Assembly (NCBI GenBank): GCA_947002045.1
Contig: CAMQJB010000019.1
Coordinates: forward strand, 1 to 37,088
Reading direction: 5' to 3'
Source of the DNA: an uncultured Collinsella sp.
GTDB taxonomy: Bacteria > Actinomycetota > Coriobacteriia > Coriobacteriales > Coriobacteriaceae
Length of the DNA: 37,088 nt
The translations under genes and the position numbers were made by a program. Position 1 is the stretch's first letter. Every line of letters begins with the position of its first letter. Shown here piece by piece: positions 16,441 through 26,378 of this stretch. Under the pieces are notes generated by a model that did no database searches, was not told the DNA's origin, and saw only the letters and a program-made list of their open reading frames with translations.

Positions 16441-16592
16441 TGCCGCTGGATTCCGGTCTACAAGGGGTGCTGCTGAGCGTGCGTTTTGCTGCCGATAGGG
16501 TGGCTGACGTGCGCCTTTGTGCTGCCGGGGTATCGCCTGTCCCGCCTTCTTCGCCATGGCTCTATTGCAGGTTCGCGAAAGAAGGAGAACGG

Positions 16593-19500
16593 GTGACGCG
16601 AAACAACATTATGCTCAAGCGCCTGGGAGCCGCTGCTTTCTCGGCGCTGCTCGTCTGGTCGATGCCGGGTACGTCGGCATTTGCCGAGGGCGTGGCAGAG
16701 ATCGCTGTGCAGGCGCAGGCCCAGGCCTCGCAGCAGGCGGATACTGCCGAGAATGCCGACGAGTCGAGTTTCACTGCGGACGAGCAGACGGGTGCTGAAG
16801 GCGCCGAGGCATCGGCGGACGAGGCGAGCTCCGAGGCCGCTCCGTCTGCCGATGAGAGCCTTGCTGCCGCGGCGGACATCGACGACGAGGATGCCGATGC
16901 TCAGCAGGCACGCGGCGCGCGCGTCGCCAAGGCCGGCGAGACCGTGATGGTCTCTTTTGCCGATGAGCTGCCCACCACCATCGAGGCCGGGGCTGTCGTG
17001 AAGCTCGCGGCGAATATCAGCCTTGAGGCTGGCCAACAGATCGAGACCGTGGCCGGTACGCTCGATGGCCAGGGCCACAGCATCGTGCTCAACGGCAAGG
17101 CGCTGGCGAAGAGCGTGGCTGGTACGGTACAGAATCTGGGCGTGACGGGTTCGATGACGATTTCTGGCACCGACGGTCCTATCGCCACCACATGCTCGGG
17201 TACCGTGCAAATGTGCTGGTCGACGGCAAGCCCCTCTGACGACAATTGGACTTTCGCTGACGCTGCCGGTCTTGTAGGAAAGCTCGATGGCGGTTCGGTG
17301 CTCAACTCGTATTACGCCGGCAGCCTCAGCGGCATGCCCTTTGGCGGTTACGGCCTCGTTGCCTGGTATCAGTCTGGCACCGTGACCAACAATCTGTTCA
17401 CTGCGGGCGATCAGGCGTGCGGCTACAAGGTCGATTCTTCCTTTGGCAGCAAAATCTCTGTCGACGACCTCAAGACCCAGGCCTCGGTCGATAAGCTCAA
17501 CACCGATGCCCCTGCCACCGGCTTTACCTGGTCTGCGCAGGGCGGTTTGCCTGTGCTGATCTCGGGCGGCGCTGCGGTCGTCGTGAACAAGGATGCCCTC
17601 AAGGCTGCGATTGACGATGCCAACGCCAAGATCGAGAACGACTACACGGCCGAGAGCTGGTCGAAGCTCGCTGAGGCCCTTGTGAGCGCTCAAGACGTCT
17701 ACGCCAACGATGACGCCAAGCAGGCCGAGGTCAACGCCGCAACCAAGACGCTCACCGATGCCATTGCCGCGCTCGAGAAGCCCAAGCCCACCGAGCCCGT
17801 GGCTCAGCCGCAGAACGTAGTGCACCTGAGCTCGCAGAGCGACCTCGAAAACAAGTTCAAACCCGCCGACGCCGACGCCTATTACGTTCTCGACAACGAC
17901 ATTACCATCGATGACGAGTACTTCTTTGCTCCCATGGGCATACTTGCGGGCACACTCGACGGCCAGGGCCACACCATCACCTTCGCCAACGGCGGTGGCG
18001 TGAAGTCGCTCATGGGCGGCGTTGCCTCCACGGGCGTGGTGCAGAACATCTCGTTTGCCGGCAAACTGAAGCAAGCGACGGACGGCAAGGCGTTCGGCCC
18101 CCTGGGCAACAGTGTGCAGGGCGCCGTGCTCAACTGCTCCACGAGCGTGACCGGCAAGGGCGTTGCGGGCTTTGCGCGCACGCTCGACGGCGGCATCGTG
18201 TCCAACTGCGTGTCGACCTCCGAGGGCACGGCGGGCGCGCTGTTCGCGACCTACAACGCGGGCCAGCTCGTCAACACCTACTGGGGCGCATTCCTCACCA
18301 ACAAGATGGACGCCCCCGCCTCGGCGCTCGTCAACTCCTATGCCGTCGACCCGGCCGACATGGCCACCGACGCCTTCGCCGACCTCATCAACGCTAACTG
18401 CGGCGCCAACGGCAGCAGCTGGGGTATCGATAAAAATGGCACGCCGGTCTTTGGCTCGGGCAACAGCTACCAGGTGCCCGAGGATACCACGCCCGACGAC
18501 ACCTACACCGTGAGCTTCACGGCCAACGACGGCACCAGCCAGGCGGTTGCCGACCATATGCTCGAGGTTTCGCCCGACGCTGTGAACGCCTACCGCAAAC
18601 TTGGCGTCTTTGCGCTTAAGGGCGTGCCGGCCACGAGCACCGTCACCTGGGGCACCGACGATGCCAACCGCGGAAACATCGGTATCAACGAGTCCACGGG
18701 CGAGCTCTACATCTACGACAACGCCACCGGCACGGTGACCGCCACCGAGCATAAGGCCAATGGTTCCGAGCAGACCGTGGCCACCATCAAGATTAAGGCC
18801 AAGGCCAAACAGTTCGATGACTTTGAGCTGTGGTATCGTGCCTCCGACGGCACCGTGAGCGACGTGACCGATGGTGCGGCTACCGTCCAGGGCTCCGAGG
18901 TGCGCAACCTCGAGGTGCGCGTGCATTACGTCGACGCCGATAAGGACGAGTACGTGCCCGTTTCGTTCAGCCGCTTCCACTTTGCCTCGAGCAATCCTAC
19001 GACCATCTACAGCAACGACTACTCGGCCTGCTTTTACTTCAAGCATGCCGGCAGTGCCACGATCACCGTTACCCCGCGCGACGTCGCATCTGCGGGCGCT
19101 GGCTCCAAGAGCGTGACGCTGACGTCAGAAGCCGTGGCCGCCACGTCCATCTCGATGGGCTATAACGAGGACGGCGCCACCGTCTACCTGCAGGGCCGCA
19201 ACCCGCTCTCTGAGCGCGGCGCGTTTTTGGCCGATCACGCACGCCCGGTGGTGGCGCCCGACAACGCCACCAACCGCGACAACTTTACCGTGACGAGCAG
19301 CGATCCTGCCGTGGCGGCCTACGCCACCGCGGGCGAGATCGGCTACACGGCGTACAAGGCTGGCACCACCACGTTTACCGCGACGCTGCCCGACACGGAC
19401 GCCGATGGCAAGGTCATCAGCGCGTCGTGCGACGTGACTTATGCTTACCAAAATCCGCTTGCGAGCGTGACGGCCGGCACGGACAGCCTCTACCTCAAGG

Positions 19501-21116
19501 CCGGCTCGGCGCAAAAGCTCGACCTGACCTTTACCGGTAAAAACGACGCGGACGGCTGGAGCGTGACCGAGCCCGGCCTCACCTGGACGTTCAAGACGCT
19601 CGACGGCAAGGACGCCTCGGGTATCGTGGGCATCGACCGCATCGAGAAGGGCGCCTGGAAGCACGTCGACGGCGCTCCCGATGACGGCCTGTACGTGGCC
19701 TCGAGTGACTACACGGTGACTGCGCTTTCGGCCGGCACGGTGGTCGCGACGGGTACGCCGGTGGACACGACCGCCGGTGCCGAGCCCGTGACGCTTACCA
19801 TCACCGTGGCCGGTGTGGCCGCGAGCCCCGCCACGAGTGAGTCCGCCTCGGCGGGCATCGATGCTGCCGCTGCGTTCATCGACGTGCGCCGCAGCTCCGA
19901 CGCCTTTCAGTACGGTGACGAGTGGGAGATCTACGACTTTGCCAAGGCGGGCCGCAAGATCGATTCCAAGCTGCTCGACAACTACCGCGCCTCGCTGGCC
20001 AAGCACAAGGCCGAGTGGGGGAGTGCGACCTGCGCTCTGACTGAGACCGAGCGTGTGGCGCTGGCCCTCTCCGCCATCGGCGAGGACATCACCGACTATG
20101 ACGGCGTCAACCTGGTCGAGCTCATCTGCAGCCGCACCGATATGACGCGCGCCAACGAGAAGATCTTTGCGCTGATGGCGCTTAATGCGAGCGGCTCGGA
20201 TGTACCCGCCGGTTCTGCCTGGACGCGCGCGAGCCTCGCGGACGCCGTCTGCGAGCTTCTCGGCAGCGACGACGCCGTGGAGGGTACGCGTCTGGGCGAC
20301 GTGGACCTGACGGCTATGGCGATCCAGGCCGTGGCGCCCTATGAGGACGACACCAAGGTCGATGCTGCCATCGAGAACGGCCTCTCCTACCTCAAGGGCA
20401 AGATGAGCGCGGGCACCTGTGATTTCGGTTCTGCCGAGGCCAATGCCCAGGTGATCCTCGCGCTGCTTTCGCTCGACCGTGACCCGGCCAACCCCGTTAA
20501 CGGGTTTGCAAATGCCGTGACCAACGTGGTCTGCGCGCTGGACCTGTACCGCGTGGACGGCGGCAACGGCTATGCGCACAGCAAGGGCGGCGCGGCCAAC
20601 GCCATGGCGACCGAGCAGGCGCTCCGCGCGCTCACGACGTATCGTGTCTCCTCGGGAGAGACGATTGCCTGGAAGACGGCCGTGACGGCGGGCAAGGGCT
20701 CGAGCAGCAAGGACCCGCAGAAGCCCACGGTGGCGCCGGGCGTCCTGACGCCGGGTGCCGGGTCGGACGGCGGTGCCGGCAACGGGACCGCCGGTTTTGC
20801 GGGCGTAATGGCTCCTGTGGCCGCCAAGATGGCCGGTGCTTCCTCGAGCGAGGGCGTCAAGGCAGCTGGCGATTCCAAGGCCGAGGCCGAATCCGGCAAG
20901 AAGGATTCGACGGAGTCTTCCGTCGCCGGCAAGACAGACAAGAGCGGCAAAAAGTCGGGCACGTCCGGCAAGACCGCCGCGTTGAGCGCCGGCGTCGCCA
21001 ACAAGGCTGCGGACGCGGGCTCGAACGGCTTTGCCATCGCCGGTGTTGCCGTGGGCATCGTCGGTATCGCGGCCGTCGGCGGCTGGTTTTTCTACACCAA
21101 GCGTCGCGCGGCGTAG
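16593..21116 (+). CDS. B12-riboswitch-controlled surface protein with transcobalamin/terpene-cyclase-like toroid
   Basis: 1507 aa from the GTG at 16593, chosen for AAGGAG 5 nt upstream; the frame runs open back to 16440 but overlaps the riboswitch. Order: signal peptide ending SAFA near residue 31; acidic Ala-rich stretch (about 35-110); GLUG-like beta repeats with TLDGQGHSIVLNG and later TLDGQGHTITFANG; a FIVAR-like helical module between them (about 330-390); Big-type beta domains (about 640-1090); then a helical region (about 1100-1370) with DLTAMAIQAVAPY, SAEANAQVILALLSLD and NAMATEQALRALTTY, the repeat pattern of alpha/alpha toroids shared by intrinsic factor/transcobalamin and terpene cyclases. 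It ends in a Ser/Lys/Gly linker, one membrane segment and KRRAA. No LPxTG is seen. Corrinoid binding is inferred. Confidence 0.8.
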   Translation: MTRNNIMLKRLGAAAFSALLVWSMPGTSAFAEGVAEIAVQAQAQASQQADTAENADESSFTADEQTGAEGAEASADEASSEAAPSADESLAAAADIDDEDADAQQARGARVAKAGETVMVSFADELPTTIEAGAVVKLAANISLEAGQQIETVAGTLDGQGHSIVLNGKALAKSVAGTVQNLGVTGSMTISGTDGPIATTCSGTVQMCWSTASPSDDNWTFADAAGLVGKLDGGSVLNSYYAGSLSGMPFGGYGLVAWYQSGTVTNNLFTAGDQACGYKVDSSFGSKISVDDLKTQASVDKLNTDAPATGFTWSAQGGLPVLISGGAAVVVNKDALKAAIDDANAKIENDYTAESWSKLAEALVSAQDVYANDDAKQAEVNAATKTLTDAIAALEKPKPTEPVAQPQNVVHLSSQSDLENKFKPADADAYYVLDNDITIDDEYFFAPMGILAGTLDGQGHTITFANGGGVKSLMGGVASTGVVQNISFAGKLKQATDGKAFGPLGNSVQGAVLNCSTSVTGKGVAGFARTLDGGIVSNCVSTSEGTAGALFATYNAGQLVNTYWGAFLTNKMDAPASALVNSYAVDPADMATDAFADLINANCGANGSSWGIDKNGTPVFGSGNSYQVPEDTTPDDTYTVSFTANDGTSQAVADHMLEVSPDAVNAYRKLGVFALKGVPATSTVTWGTDDANRGNIGINESTGELYIYDNATGTVTATEHKANGSEQTVATIKIKAKAKQFDDFELWYRASDGTVSDVTDGAATVQGSEVRNLEVRVHYVDADKDEYVPVSFSRFHFASSNPTTIYSNDYSACFYFKHAGSATITVTPRDVASAGAGSKSVTLTSEAVAATSISMGYNEDGATVYLQGRNPLSERGAFLADHARPVVAPDNATNRDNFTVTSSDPAVAAYATAGEIGYTAYKAGTTTFTATLPDTDADGKVISASCDVTYAYQNPLASVTAGTDSLYLKAGSAQKLDLTFTGKNDADGWSVTEPGLTWTFKTLDGKDASGIVGIDRIEKGAWKHVDGAPDDGLYVASSDYTVTALSAGTVVATGTPVDTTAGAEPVTLTITVAGVAASPATSESASAGIDAAAAFIDVRRSSDAFQYGDEWEIYDFAKAGRKIDSKLLDNYRASLAKHKAEWGSATCALTETERVALALSAIGEDITDYDGVNLVELICSRTDMTRANEKIFALMALNASGSDVPAGSAWTRASLADAVCELLGSDDAVEGTRLGDVDLTAMAIQAVAPYEDDTKVDAAIENGLSYLKGKMSAGTCDFGSAEANAQVILALLSLDRDPANPVNGFANAVTNVVCALDLYRVDGGNGYAHSKGGAANAMATEQALRALTTYRVSSGETIAWKTAVTAGKGSSSKDPQKPTVAPGVLTPGAGSDGGAGNGTAGFAGVMAPVAAKMAGASSSEGVKAAGDSKAEAESGKKDSTESSVAGKTDKSGKKSGTSGKTAALSAGVANKAADAGSNGFAIAGVAVGIVGIAAVGGWFFYTKRRAA

Positions 21117-21167
21117 CGAGCGTCTGCCTGACAGGTAAATACTGCAAGGAGTATGGTTTTGCAAAGC

Positions 21168-21208
21168 GAAGGGCCCTCCTGCCGATCAGCTCGGCAGGAG
21201 GGCTCTTC
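21168..21208. terminator. Bidirectional terminator between the surface protein and hypE
   Basis: A 12-bp perfect GC-rich stem (21174-21185 against 21191-21202), extended by AGGG/CTCTT on the sides, lies between two converging genes. Confidence 0.7.
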
Positions 21209-21297
21209 CATCTCCCCGCAGTTTGAGTGGGCCAACGTCCCAGTGAAAATGGGCGGGCCGATTGTGGCCGGATGCTGGGCAGCTTGCAGAGCAGCCG

Positions 21298-22332
21298 CTA
21301 GCAAATCCTGGGCAGCTGCTCTCCCACGAGCATGTCGAGGATGCGGGTTGAGCCCCAGCCGGTGCGTACGCGCACGGCGGGTCGAGCGTCCGATCCAAGC
21401 GGCAGCACGCGGCCGATAATCGCGGCGTTCTCGCCGTAGCGGGCAGTACGCATGGCGGCTAGAGCCGCATCGGCCTGCTCGGCTGGCACCACGGCGACCA
21501 TCTTGCCCTCGTTTGCCACCTGCAGCACGTCATAGCCGAGCATCTCGCAAGCCGCCTGCACATCGGGACGCACGGGCACGGCGTCCTCATCGACCTCCAT
21601 CGCAACGCCGCTGGCCTGCGCAAACTCATTGAGTGTGGATGCAAGGCCGCCGCGCGTGGGGTCGCGGAAACAGCGCGTGTCGGGGGCTGCGGCCAGAACG
21701 TCGGCTATCAGGTGGTTGAGCGGCGCGGCATCGCTTTCGATGTTGCTCGAAAACGCCAAGCCCTCGCGTTGGCTCATGATGGCGATGCCGTGGTCGCCGA
21801 GTGTGCCCGACACCAGGATGACATCGCCAGGCTGGCAGTTTGCGCCACTGAGCGCCACACCCGCGGGCACTTCGCCCACGCCGGCGGTATTGATGTAGAC
21901 GCCGTCGGCCCCGCCGCGCTCAACCACTTTGGTGTCGCCGGTGATGATCGCCACGCCCGCCTCGTGCGCCGTTTCGGCCATGGTTTGCACGATCTGACGC
22001 AGCTTGTCCATGGGATAACCCTCTTCGAGGATAAAGCCGCACGATAGGTAGCGCACGTTGGCGCCCGAGGTCGCGACGTCGTTGACGGTTCCGCACACGG
22101 CAAGGCGACCGATGTTGCCGCCGGGGAAGAACTGGGGCGAGACGACAAAGCTGTCGGTCGACATGGCGATGCGCCCGCTCGCGGGCAGTGCGGCGACGCC
22201 GGCATCGTTGCCCTCGAGTAGCTCGGGCGACCCAAAGGCATCCAAAAAGACCTCGTCGATGATGCGTTTCATCATCTGGCCGCCGGAGCCGTGACCCAGC
22301 AGGACGGTGCTATCGGTAACGCTATGGGACAT
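21298..22332 (-). CDS. hypE: [NiFe] hydrogenase maturation protein HypE
   Basis: 344 aa, normal length. HypE dehydrates the carbamoyl group delivered by HypF on its C-terminal Cys to a thiocyanate, supplying the CN ligands of the hydrogenase iron. The protein ends in the diagnostic PRIC, with the acceptor Cys as last residue. The N-terminus LLGHGSGGQMM and the AIR-synthase-like nucleotide-binding fold (GNDAGVAAL, ITGDTKVVERG) agree. It is the last gene of the hypC-hypD-hypE run, 48 nt after hypD, with a GGAG site, and converges on the surface-protein gene. Confidence 0.97.
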   Translation of the reverse strand: MSHSVTDSTVLLGHGSGGQMMKRIIDEVFLDAFGSPELLEGNDAGVAALPASGRIAMSTDSFVVSPQFFPGGNIGRLAVCGTVNDVATSGANVRYLSCGFILEEGYPMDKLRQIVQTMAETAHEAGVAIITGDTKVVERGGADGVYINTAGVGEVPAGVALSGANCQPGDVILVSGTLGDHGIAIMSQREGLAFSSNIESDAAPLNHLIADVLAAAPDTRCFRDPTRGGLASTLNEFAQASGVAMEVDEDAVPVRPDVQAACEMLGYDVLQVANEGKMVAVVPAEQADAALAAMRTARYGENAAIIGRVLPLGSDARPAVRVRTGWGSTRILDMLVGEQLPRIC

Positions 22333-22380
22333 ATCGAAAACTCCAATCGTGGGTGGTGCCAGTGTGCGGGTGCGTCCGGG

Positions 22381-23493
22381 CTAGTTACGGTATCTAAAGT
22401 ACGCCGCACAGCTGCCCTCCGAGCTCACCATGCAGGGGCCGACGGGATGCTCGGGTGTACAAGCGTGGCCGAACAGAGGGCAGTCGCTCGGCGTAATGGC
22501 TCCGCGCAACACGTCGCCGCAGCGGCATCCGCGTGGCTCGACCGTCGGCTCGATGGGCACGTCAAAGCGGGTGCGGGCATCAAAGCGCGAGAATTCGGGA
22601 CGAATGGCGAGTCCCGAGGCCGCAATCGGCCCCAGCCCGCGCCATGTGGTATCGCACGGCTCAAATACCTGCTCGACCAGCTGGCGCGCCACGGGGTTAC
22701 CGTCTGCGTTGACGCCACGGCGGTAGGCGTTGTCGATCGCCGGCTTGTTCTCGACAACCATCTGGACCAGCATGCAGATGCCCTGCAGAATATCGACCGG
22801 CTCAAATCCCGTGACCACGCCGGGGGTCTCGAACTCGTCGACTAAAAACCCAAAGGGTGCCAGGCCTGTGATGGTGGCGACGTGCCCCGGAAGGATAAAG
22901 CCGTCGATAGTGGTCTCGGGATCGTTGGCGATGGCGCGCAGCGCCGGCGGCGTGGTCTTATGGGCGCAGTAGACCGAGAAGTTCTGCAGCCCGCGCGCGT
23001 CTGCCTCCAGGATGGCGGCGGCGATGGTGGGCGTTGTGGTCTCAAAGCCCACACCCATAAAGATGACCGGACGATTGGGGTTTTGCTCGGCGATATCGAG
23101 CGCGTCGAGCGGGGAGTAGACGATGCGAATGTCGCACCCTGCTGCCTTTTGCGCGGCGAGTGAGGTGGACGATCCGGGCACGCGCATCATGTCGCCAAAG
23201 GTGGTGATGATGGCGCCGTCTATGTTGGCGAGCGCGATTGCATGGTCGATATCGCGGTTGGCGGTAACGCAGACGGGGCAACCTGGGCCGCTCAGCAGCT
23301 TGAGTCCCGCCGGCATAATGGAGCGAAAGCCATAGCGACCGATGCTCACGGTGTGCGTGCCGCAGACTTCCATAAGGTTGATGGTGCGGTCGCCGACGAG
23401 TTCACGGATGCGTTCGATGAGCTCGCGGGCCAGCTTGGAATCGCGAAATGCCGAAAAGTCGATACCGGAGCGAGCCGGCTGTCCGGCCACCAC
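22381..23493 (-). CDS. hypD: [NiFe] hydrogenase maturation protein HypD
   Basis: 370 aa from a GTG that shares one base with the hypC stop codon (TAGTG), so the two are coupled. HypD is the iron-sulfur scaffold on which Fe(CN)2CO is assembled together with HypC. Visible marks: the EVCGTHT Cys motif (about residues 42-49), GPGCPVC, and a C-terminal Cys cluster (RGCRCGDV, SDCPLFGHAC, GPCM, GSC) that holds the 4Fe-4S centre. Confidence 0.97.
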   Translation of the reverse strand: MVAGQPARSGIDFSAFRDSKLARELIERIRELVGDRTINLMEVCGTHTVSIGRYGFRSIMPAGLKLLSGPGCPVCVTANRDIDHAIALANIDGAIITTFGDMMRVPGSSTSLAAQKAAGCDIRIVYSPLDALDIAEQNPNRPVIFMGVGFETTTPTIAAAILEADARGLQNFSVYCAHKTTPPALRAIANDPETTIDGFILPGHVATITGLAPFGFLVDEFETPGVVTGFEPVDILQGICMLVQMVVENKPAIDNAYRRGVNADGNPVARQLVEQVFEPCDTTWRGLGPIAASGLAIRPEFSRFDARTRFDVPIEPTVEPRGCRCGDVLRGAITPSDCPLFGHACTPEHPVGPCMVSSEGSCAAYFRYRN

Positions 23494-23753
23494 TAGTACG
23501 CCTCGGCCGGGTTGCTGGCCAGTTGGTCTTCTTCGACCAGTTCGGTCATGGTGTTGACCAGGTCGAGCGTATCCTGCGCCTCCTGCTCGTCGACGATCTG
23601 GATGCCAAATCCAGCGTGCACCAGAATATAGTCGCCTACTTGTGCCGTCGGCACGAGTCGCAGCGACACCGGACGCTCGATGCCCATCATGTCGACGGTG
23701 GCCTTGAGGTCGTCGTCGCGTTTGACTACTTTACCGGGAACGGCAAGGCACAT
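23493..23753 (-). CDS. hypC: [NiFe] hydrogenase maturation chaperone HypC
   Basis: 86 aa, the usual size. It starts with the family signature MCLAVPGK, in which Cys2 holds the iron and contacts HypD and the hydrogenase large subunit. The body GDYILVHAGFGIQIVDEQEA is typical. An AGGGG ribosome site precedes the ATG. It overlaps hypD by 1 nt and lies 133 nt after hypF. Confidence 0.97.
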   Translation of the reverse strand: MCLAVPGKVVKRDDDLKATVDMMGIERPVSLRLVPTAQVGDYILVHAGFGIQIVDEQEAQDTLDLVNTMTELVEEDQLASNPAEAY

Positions 23754-23886
23754 ATTGTTCCCCTTTTATACGCTTTGCGCTGGATAGGCGCTTGATAATC
23801 CATTGCTTGATGGTAGCGCTCGCGGGGTTCGCGGGCAAACGCGTTACGCCCGTGAGACAGTTGGCGCGGCGACGAGCGAGATCGGG

Positions 23887-26355
23887 CTACTGCGATGCGA
23901 TCTGCGCGAGGTGGGCGCGCGCGATCGCCGCCTGACCGTAGGCGATGCAGCCGTCGTTGACGGGCACGGAGTGGGGAACCAAGACGGTAAGACCCATGCT
24001 TTTGAGCTCGCGGGTGAGGAACTGGAGCAAAAGTCGGTTCATGAACACACCGCCCGAGAGCGCGACGCTGTCGAGGCCTTCACGGGCGCAGATCTCGTTT
24101 GCGATGCGGGCTGACGCGCGTGCGATGGTGACGTGGAAGTCGAGCGCGAGCTGGCCGGCGGGCACGCCGGCCCCGATTCCCTCCAAAAGCGCCTCAATAA
24201 GCGGTCTGGAGTTCAGAACATGGCAGTCGTCCGGACGGGATGATTCGGTTACGGAAAAGCTGGTCATATTGCCGGTGGGGCAGATACTTTCGCTGCCGAG
24301 CGCGCGCCAGGCGGCGCCCTCAAGCTCGATGGCGGGTTCACCCTCGTAGGTCGCCTGGCCGCAAATGCCCAGAATCGCGGCTGCGGCATCAAACAAGCGA
24401 CCCATGCTGCTGGTGCGCGGGCTGTTGATGCCGCGCTCGATCATCGTTGCCGTTATGCTGCGCGTCTGTTCGTCAAGGCTGTCCAAAAGCCCCACGGCCC
24501 CCGGGTGTTCAAGCAGGCCGAGCTCACTGAGCAAGGCGAAGGCGTTGCGGCGGGCGTCACGCACGGAGGCCGCCCCGCCGGGGAGCGCCCAGGTGCGCAA
24601 ATGCGCGGCGCGCTCAAAGCCGCCAAGGCTGGCGACAAGAAACTCGCCGCCCCAAATGGTCCCATCGGTACCGGCGCCGGTGCCGTCAAAGGCGATGCCA
24701 AGGACGCGCGCGTCGGTTGTAAGCTGGCCCGCGGCGATGGCCTCGGCCATTACGCTCGCGATATGCGCATGATGGTGCTGCACCTCGACGAGCGGCAGAT
24801 TGCATTTTCGTGCCTGCTCGCGCGCCCACTGGCTCGATAGATAGCTGGGATGTACATCGCAGGCTAAGGCGGCGGGCGCCAAGTCAAAGAGATCTTCCAA
24901 GCGAGTGCGTGCGGCGTTCCAGGCATCGAAGGTCCCGCCGTTTTCAACATCGCCGATATGCTGCGACACAAAACAGGTCGCCTCGCCGTTCATCCCTTCA
25001 CGCGTGAGCGCAATCGTGGCCTTTTGTTGTGGCCCGCAGGCGAGCATGCAGGACGGAGCGCCGTCGAGCGCCGGCAACGGCAGCGGCTGGGGTGCATATC
25101 CGCGAGCGCGGCGAACGGGCATAACGGCGCCGTTCGCCTCTCGCACTACAGAGTCGTCGTAGCGCGAGAGGATCGCGCGGTCGTTACCGAGCAACGCGTC
25201 GGCGATGCCGGCGGCAACGAGGTGTTCCCAGGCAAGGTCGTCGTCTGTCTCGATGGGTTCCTCGCTCAGGTTTCCGCTGGTCATGACGAGCGCGTGCATG
25301 CCGCGGGTTTCTGCCGCGGCAAGCAACAGATGCTGAAGCGGGGTGTAGGGAAGCATAACACCGAGTTCGGGAAGGTCGTGTGCGACGGACAGCGCGAGCG
25401 CGAGGGCGTTGGGGGAACCGCCGCTCTCGCAAACAGCACGTCGGCGCAGCAGCACAATGGGACGAATACTGCCGGCCAGCAAGCCGCGCTCAACGTCGTT
25501 GACATGGCACAGGCGTTCAGCGTCGGCAAGGTCGCGTACCATAACGGCAAGCGGTTTGTTGCTGCGGCGTTTGCGGCGGCGAAGCTCGGCTACCGCCTGC
25601 TCGTTGGAGGCGTCGCATGCCAAGTGAAATCCGCCCAGACCCTTGATAGCGACGATACCGCCGTTGGCCAGCAGCTCAACACAGCGGTCGATAATGGCGT
25701 CGCTGGTCTCGCGCGTGGTGCCGACGGCCGGCGACGCGGCGGCTTCGCTCTGCTCATTGCCCACGCCCGCCTCGCGCCACGTAATATGCGGCCCGCAATC
25801 AAAGCAGGCATCGGGCTGCGCGTGAAAACGCCGGTCGAGTGGGTCGGCATACTCCGCGGCGCACTTGGGGCACATGGGAAAACAATCCATCGACGTGGCC
25901 GCTCGGTCATAAGGCAGCGATCGGATGATGGTAAAGCGTGGGCCGCAGTTAGTGCAGTTGATAAAGGGGTAGTGATAGCGTCGGTCGGTGGGATCGAACA
26001 ACTCGCGCAGGCAATCGTCGCAGGTGGCGATATCGGGCGAGACGAGCGTCGTGTGCGCGGTCTGGTCCTGCGATGCTACGATGCGAAAACCCTGTTCACT
26101 GGCGGCATCCCAACCGTTGGCTGCCAGGTCCATAGTCTCGACATGCTCTACGCGGGCTGCCGCAGGCGCATGCTCAGAAAGCGCGGCAACAAAAGCATCG
26201 AGCGCATCGGCCGGAGCATGCGCCTCGATGTGCACGCCGTCGCCCGCATTGAGCACCCAGCCGCAAATGTCATGCGCCATGGCCTCGCGATACACAAACG
26301 GTCGCATGCCAACGCCCTGCACAATGCCCGTCACATGAATATGCACATGCCGCAT
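23887..26355 (-). CDS. hypF: [NiFe] hydrogenase maturation carbamoyltransferase HypF
   Basis: 822 aa from the ATG at 26355, preceded by GAGGGG; a TTG at 26382 is also in frame. HypF makes carbamoyl-adenylate from carbamoyl phosphate and ATP and transfers the carbamoyl group to the HypE Cys. Domains in order: acylphosphatase (about 1-90, GIVQGVGMRPFVYR), two zinc fingers (CDDCLRE, CTNCGPRF, CPKC, CFDC; about 105-185), YrdC-like domain (about 215-380) and Kae1-like C-terminal domain with HHHAH. All are present without frameshift. It is transcribed with hypCDE; a palindrome upstream separates it from nikR. Confidence 0.97.
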   Translation of the reverse strand: MRHVHIHVTGIVQGVGMRPFVYREAMAHDICGWVLNAGDGVHIEAHAPADALDAFVAALSEHAPAAARVEHVETMDLAANGWDAASEQGFRIVASQDQTAHTTLVSPDIATCDDCLRELFDPTDRRYHYPFINCTNCGPRFTIIRSLPYDRAATSMDCFPMCPKCAAEYADPLDRRFHAQPDACFDCGPHITWREAGVGNEQSEAAASPAVGTTRETSDAIIDRCVELLANGGIVAIKGLGGFHLACDASNEQAVAELRRRKRRSNKPLAVMVRDLADAERLCHVNDVERGLLAGSIRPIVLLRRRAVCESGGSPNALALALSVAHDLPELGVMLPYTPLQHLLLAAAETRGMHALVMTSGNLSEEPIETDDDLAWEHLVAAGIADALLGNDRAILSRYDDSVVREANGAVMPVRRARGYAPQPLPLPALDGAPSCMLACGPQQKATIALTREGMNGEATCFVSQHIGDVENGGTFDAWNAARTRLEDLFDLAPAALACDVHPSYLSSQWAREQARKCNLPLVEVQHHHAHIASVMAEAIAAGQLTTDARVLGIAFDGTGAGTDGTIWGGEFLVASLGGFERAAHLRTWALPGGAASVRDARRNAFALLSELGLLEHPGAVGLLDSLDEQTRSITATMIERGINSPRTSSMGRLFDAAAAILGICGQATYEGEPAIELEGAAWRALGSESICPTGNMTSFSVTESSRPDDCHVLNSRPLIEALLEGIGAGVPAGQLALDFHVTIARASARIANEICAREGLDSVALSGGVFMNRLLLQFLTRELKSMGLTVLVPHSVPVNDGCIAYGQAAIARAHLAQIASQ

Positions 26356-26378
26356 GCGACACCCCTCATCAAAACCGA

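Noticed and set aside
16440..16592. Extended N-terminus of the B12-controlled protein starting at the TTG at 16440
   Set aside because: That start directly abuts the riboswitch, has no ribosome site, and would put 51 residues before a good signal peptide; the GTG at 16593 has AAGGAG in place.
16458..21164. Very long open frames on the minus strand opposite the 1507-aa surface protein
   Set aside because: They mirror the GC3-biased codons of the plus-strand gene, have no ribosome sites or recognisable domains, and their Arg/His/Gly-rich composition is typical of shadow frames.
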